From Chitinophagaceae bacterium (GTDB taxonomy: Bacteria; Bacteroidota; Bacteroidia; Chitinophagales; Chitinophagaceae): 5,848 bases of DNA. The notes beneath the pieces were generated by a model. That model did no database searches, was not told the DNA's origin, and saw only the letters and a program-made list of their open reading frames with translations. The DNA is taken from positions 1 through 5,848 of the forward strand of contig JAOQAL010000816.1 of the NCBI GenBank assembly GCA_025963615.1, in the 5' to 3' direction. Both the position numbers and the translations under genes were made by a program. Below, piece by piece: positions 5,801-5,848 of the stretch (the first letter of the stretch is position 1; the number at the start of each line of letters is the position of its first letter).

Positions 5801-5848
5801 AAAATGAGAAATTAGAAATGAGGAATGAGGAATGAGAAAGTTTTCGTC
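5801..5848. repeat. Array copy 3, cut by the window end
   Basis: It follows copy 2 after only AAGG and gives a unit period of 79. Heptamers run from 5804 to 5838, then AGTTTTCGTC at 5839-5848 ends exactly at the window edge. It differs from copy 2 by two A-to-G changes in heptamers three and four, which convert one heptamer variant into another. Its hairpin part, if present, lies outside the window. Confidence 0.8.

Larger units (their letters stand above)
5575..5848. repeat. Purine-rich direct-repeat array built on tandem heptamers, open at the right edge
   Basis: Three copies of one motif start at 5591, 5722 and 5801. Each holds five tandem 7-base units, mostly ATGAGAA, ATAAGAA, ATAAGGA or ATGAGGA, with ATTAGAA as unit two in copies 2 and 3. 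The invariant AGTTTTCGTC follows. The + strand is almost pure purine: 5575-5630 has no C and only six T, five of them exactly 7 bases apart. Copies 1 and 2 extend over 91 bases and match at 84. The array begins 9 bases after the adaptor stop and fills the rest of the window; no gene is credible in it. The type resembles intergenic repeat families scattered through Bacteroidota genomes, but its identity cannot be established here. Confidence 0.85.

Noticed and set aside
5622..5815. Tiny + strand frames in repeat copies 1 and 2 (5622-5699, 25 aa; 5753-5815, 20 aa), both beginning MRKFSSF and sharing NEKWG
   Set aside because: The similarity follows directly from the DNA repeat. The frames end at unrelated points, AAGGA abuts the ATG with no spacing, and the differing hairpin loop changes the residues freely.
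5575..5848. CRISPR array
   Set aside because: The repeats are imperfect and low in complexity, the spacing is uneven (56 and 4 bases between homologous blocks), the spacers share sequence, and no cas gene is present.

Overview
The window looks like chromosomal DNA from a member of the Bacteroidota, and the Chitinophagaceae / Sphingobacteria side seems plausible. This rests on moderate GC content, start codons mostly without a Shine-Dalgarno sequence, a TAnnTTTG-type promoter element, a signal peptide ending in the Leu-Phe-Ala-Gln style common in this phylum, and a TolC protein with the long extra loop usual there. The taxonomic placement is inference; no marker gene is present.

Region 1 (1-2248) is the end of an amino-acid related operon. 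It holds a 5'-truncated APC-superfamily amino acid permease (1-1071) and, 4 bases later, a Cys/Met-metabolism PLP enzyme (1076-2248). The enzyme's active-site residues match cystathionine beta-lyase (MetC) closely. Together they suggest uptake plus breakdown or interconversion of a sulfur amino acid or a related one.

Region 2 (2249-2617) is a 369-base gap with several unexplained structures. In order they are: an 18-bp imperfect inverted repeat enclosing 92 bases (2273-2400), a GC-rich hairpin patch (2421-2487), a near-perfect palindrome (2526-2554), and a probable promoter (2583-2610). The promoter lies so close to the most credible tolC start (2618) that the mRNA could be leaderless or nearly so.

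Region 3 (2618-5565) holds an efflux or secretion pair. A TolC-family outer-membrane channel (2618-4048) is followed after 125 bases by a HlyD/MacA-type periplasmic adaptor (4174-5565). These two would form the channel and the bridge of a tripartite pump. The inner-membrane engine (a MacB-type ABC permease or an RND pump) is not in the window; if linked, it lies beyond the right edge.

Region 4 (5566-5848) has no convincing gene. It is filled by a purine-rich direct-repeat array that runs off the window. Each copy carries exactly five tandem heptamers of the form ATRAGRA (with ATTAGAA variants), then AGTTTTCGTC and, in the two complete copies, a small hairpin whose loop has diverged while its arms are unchanged. 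This array and the structured 2249-2617 gap are the least explained parts of the window. I see no evidence of a defence system, CRISPR array, integrase, transposase, tRNA or rRNA.
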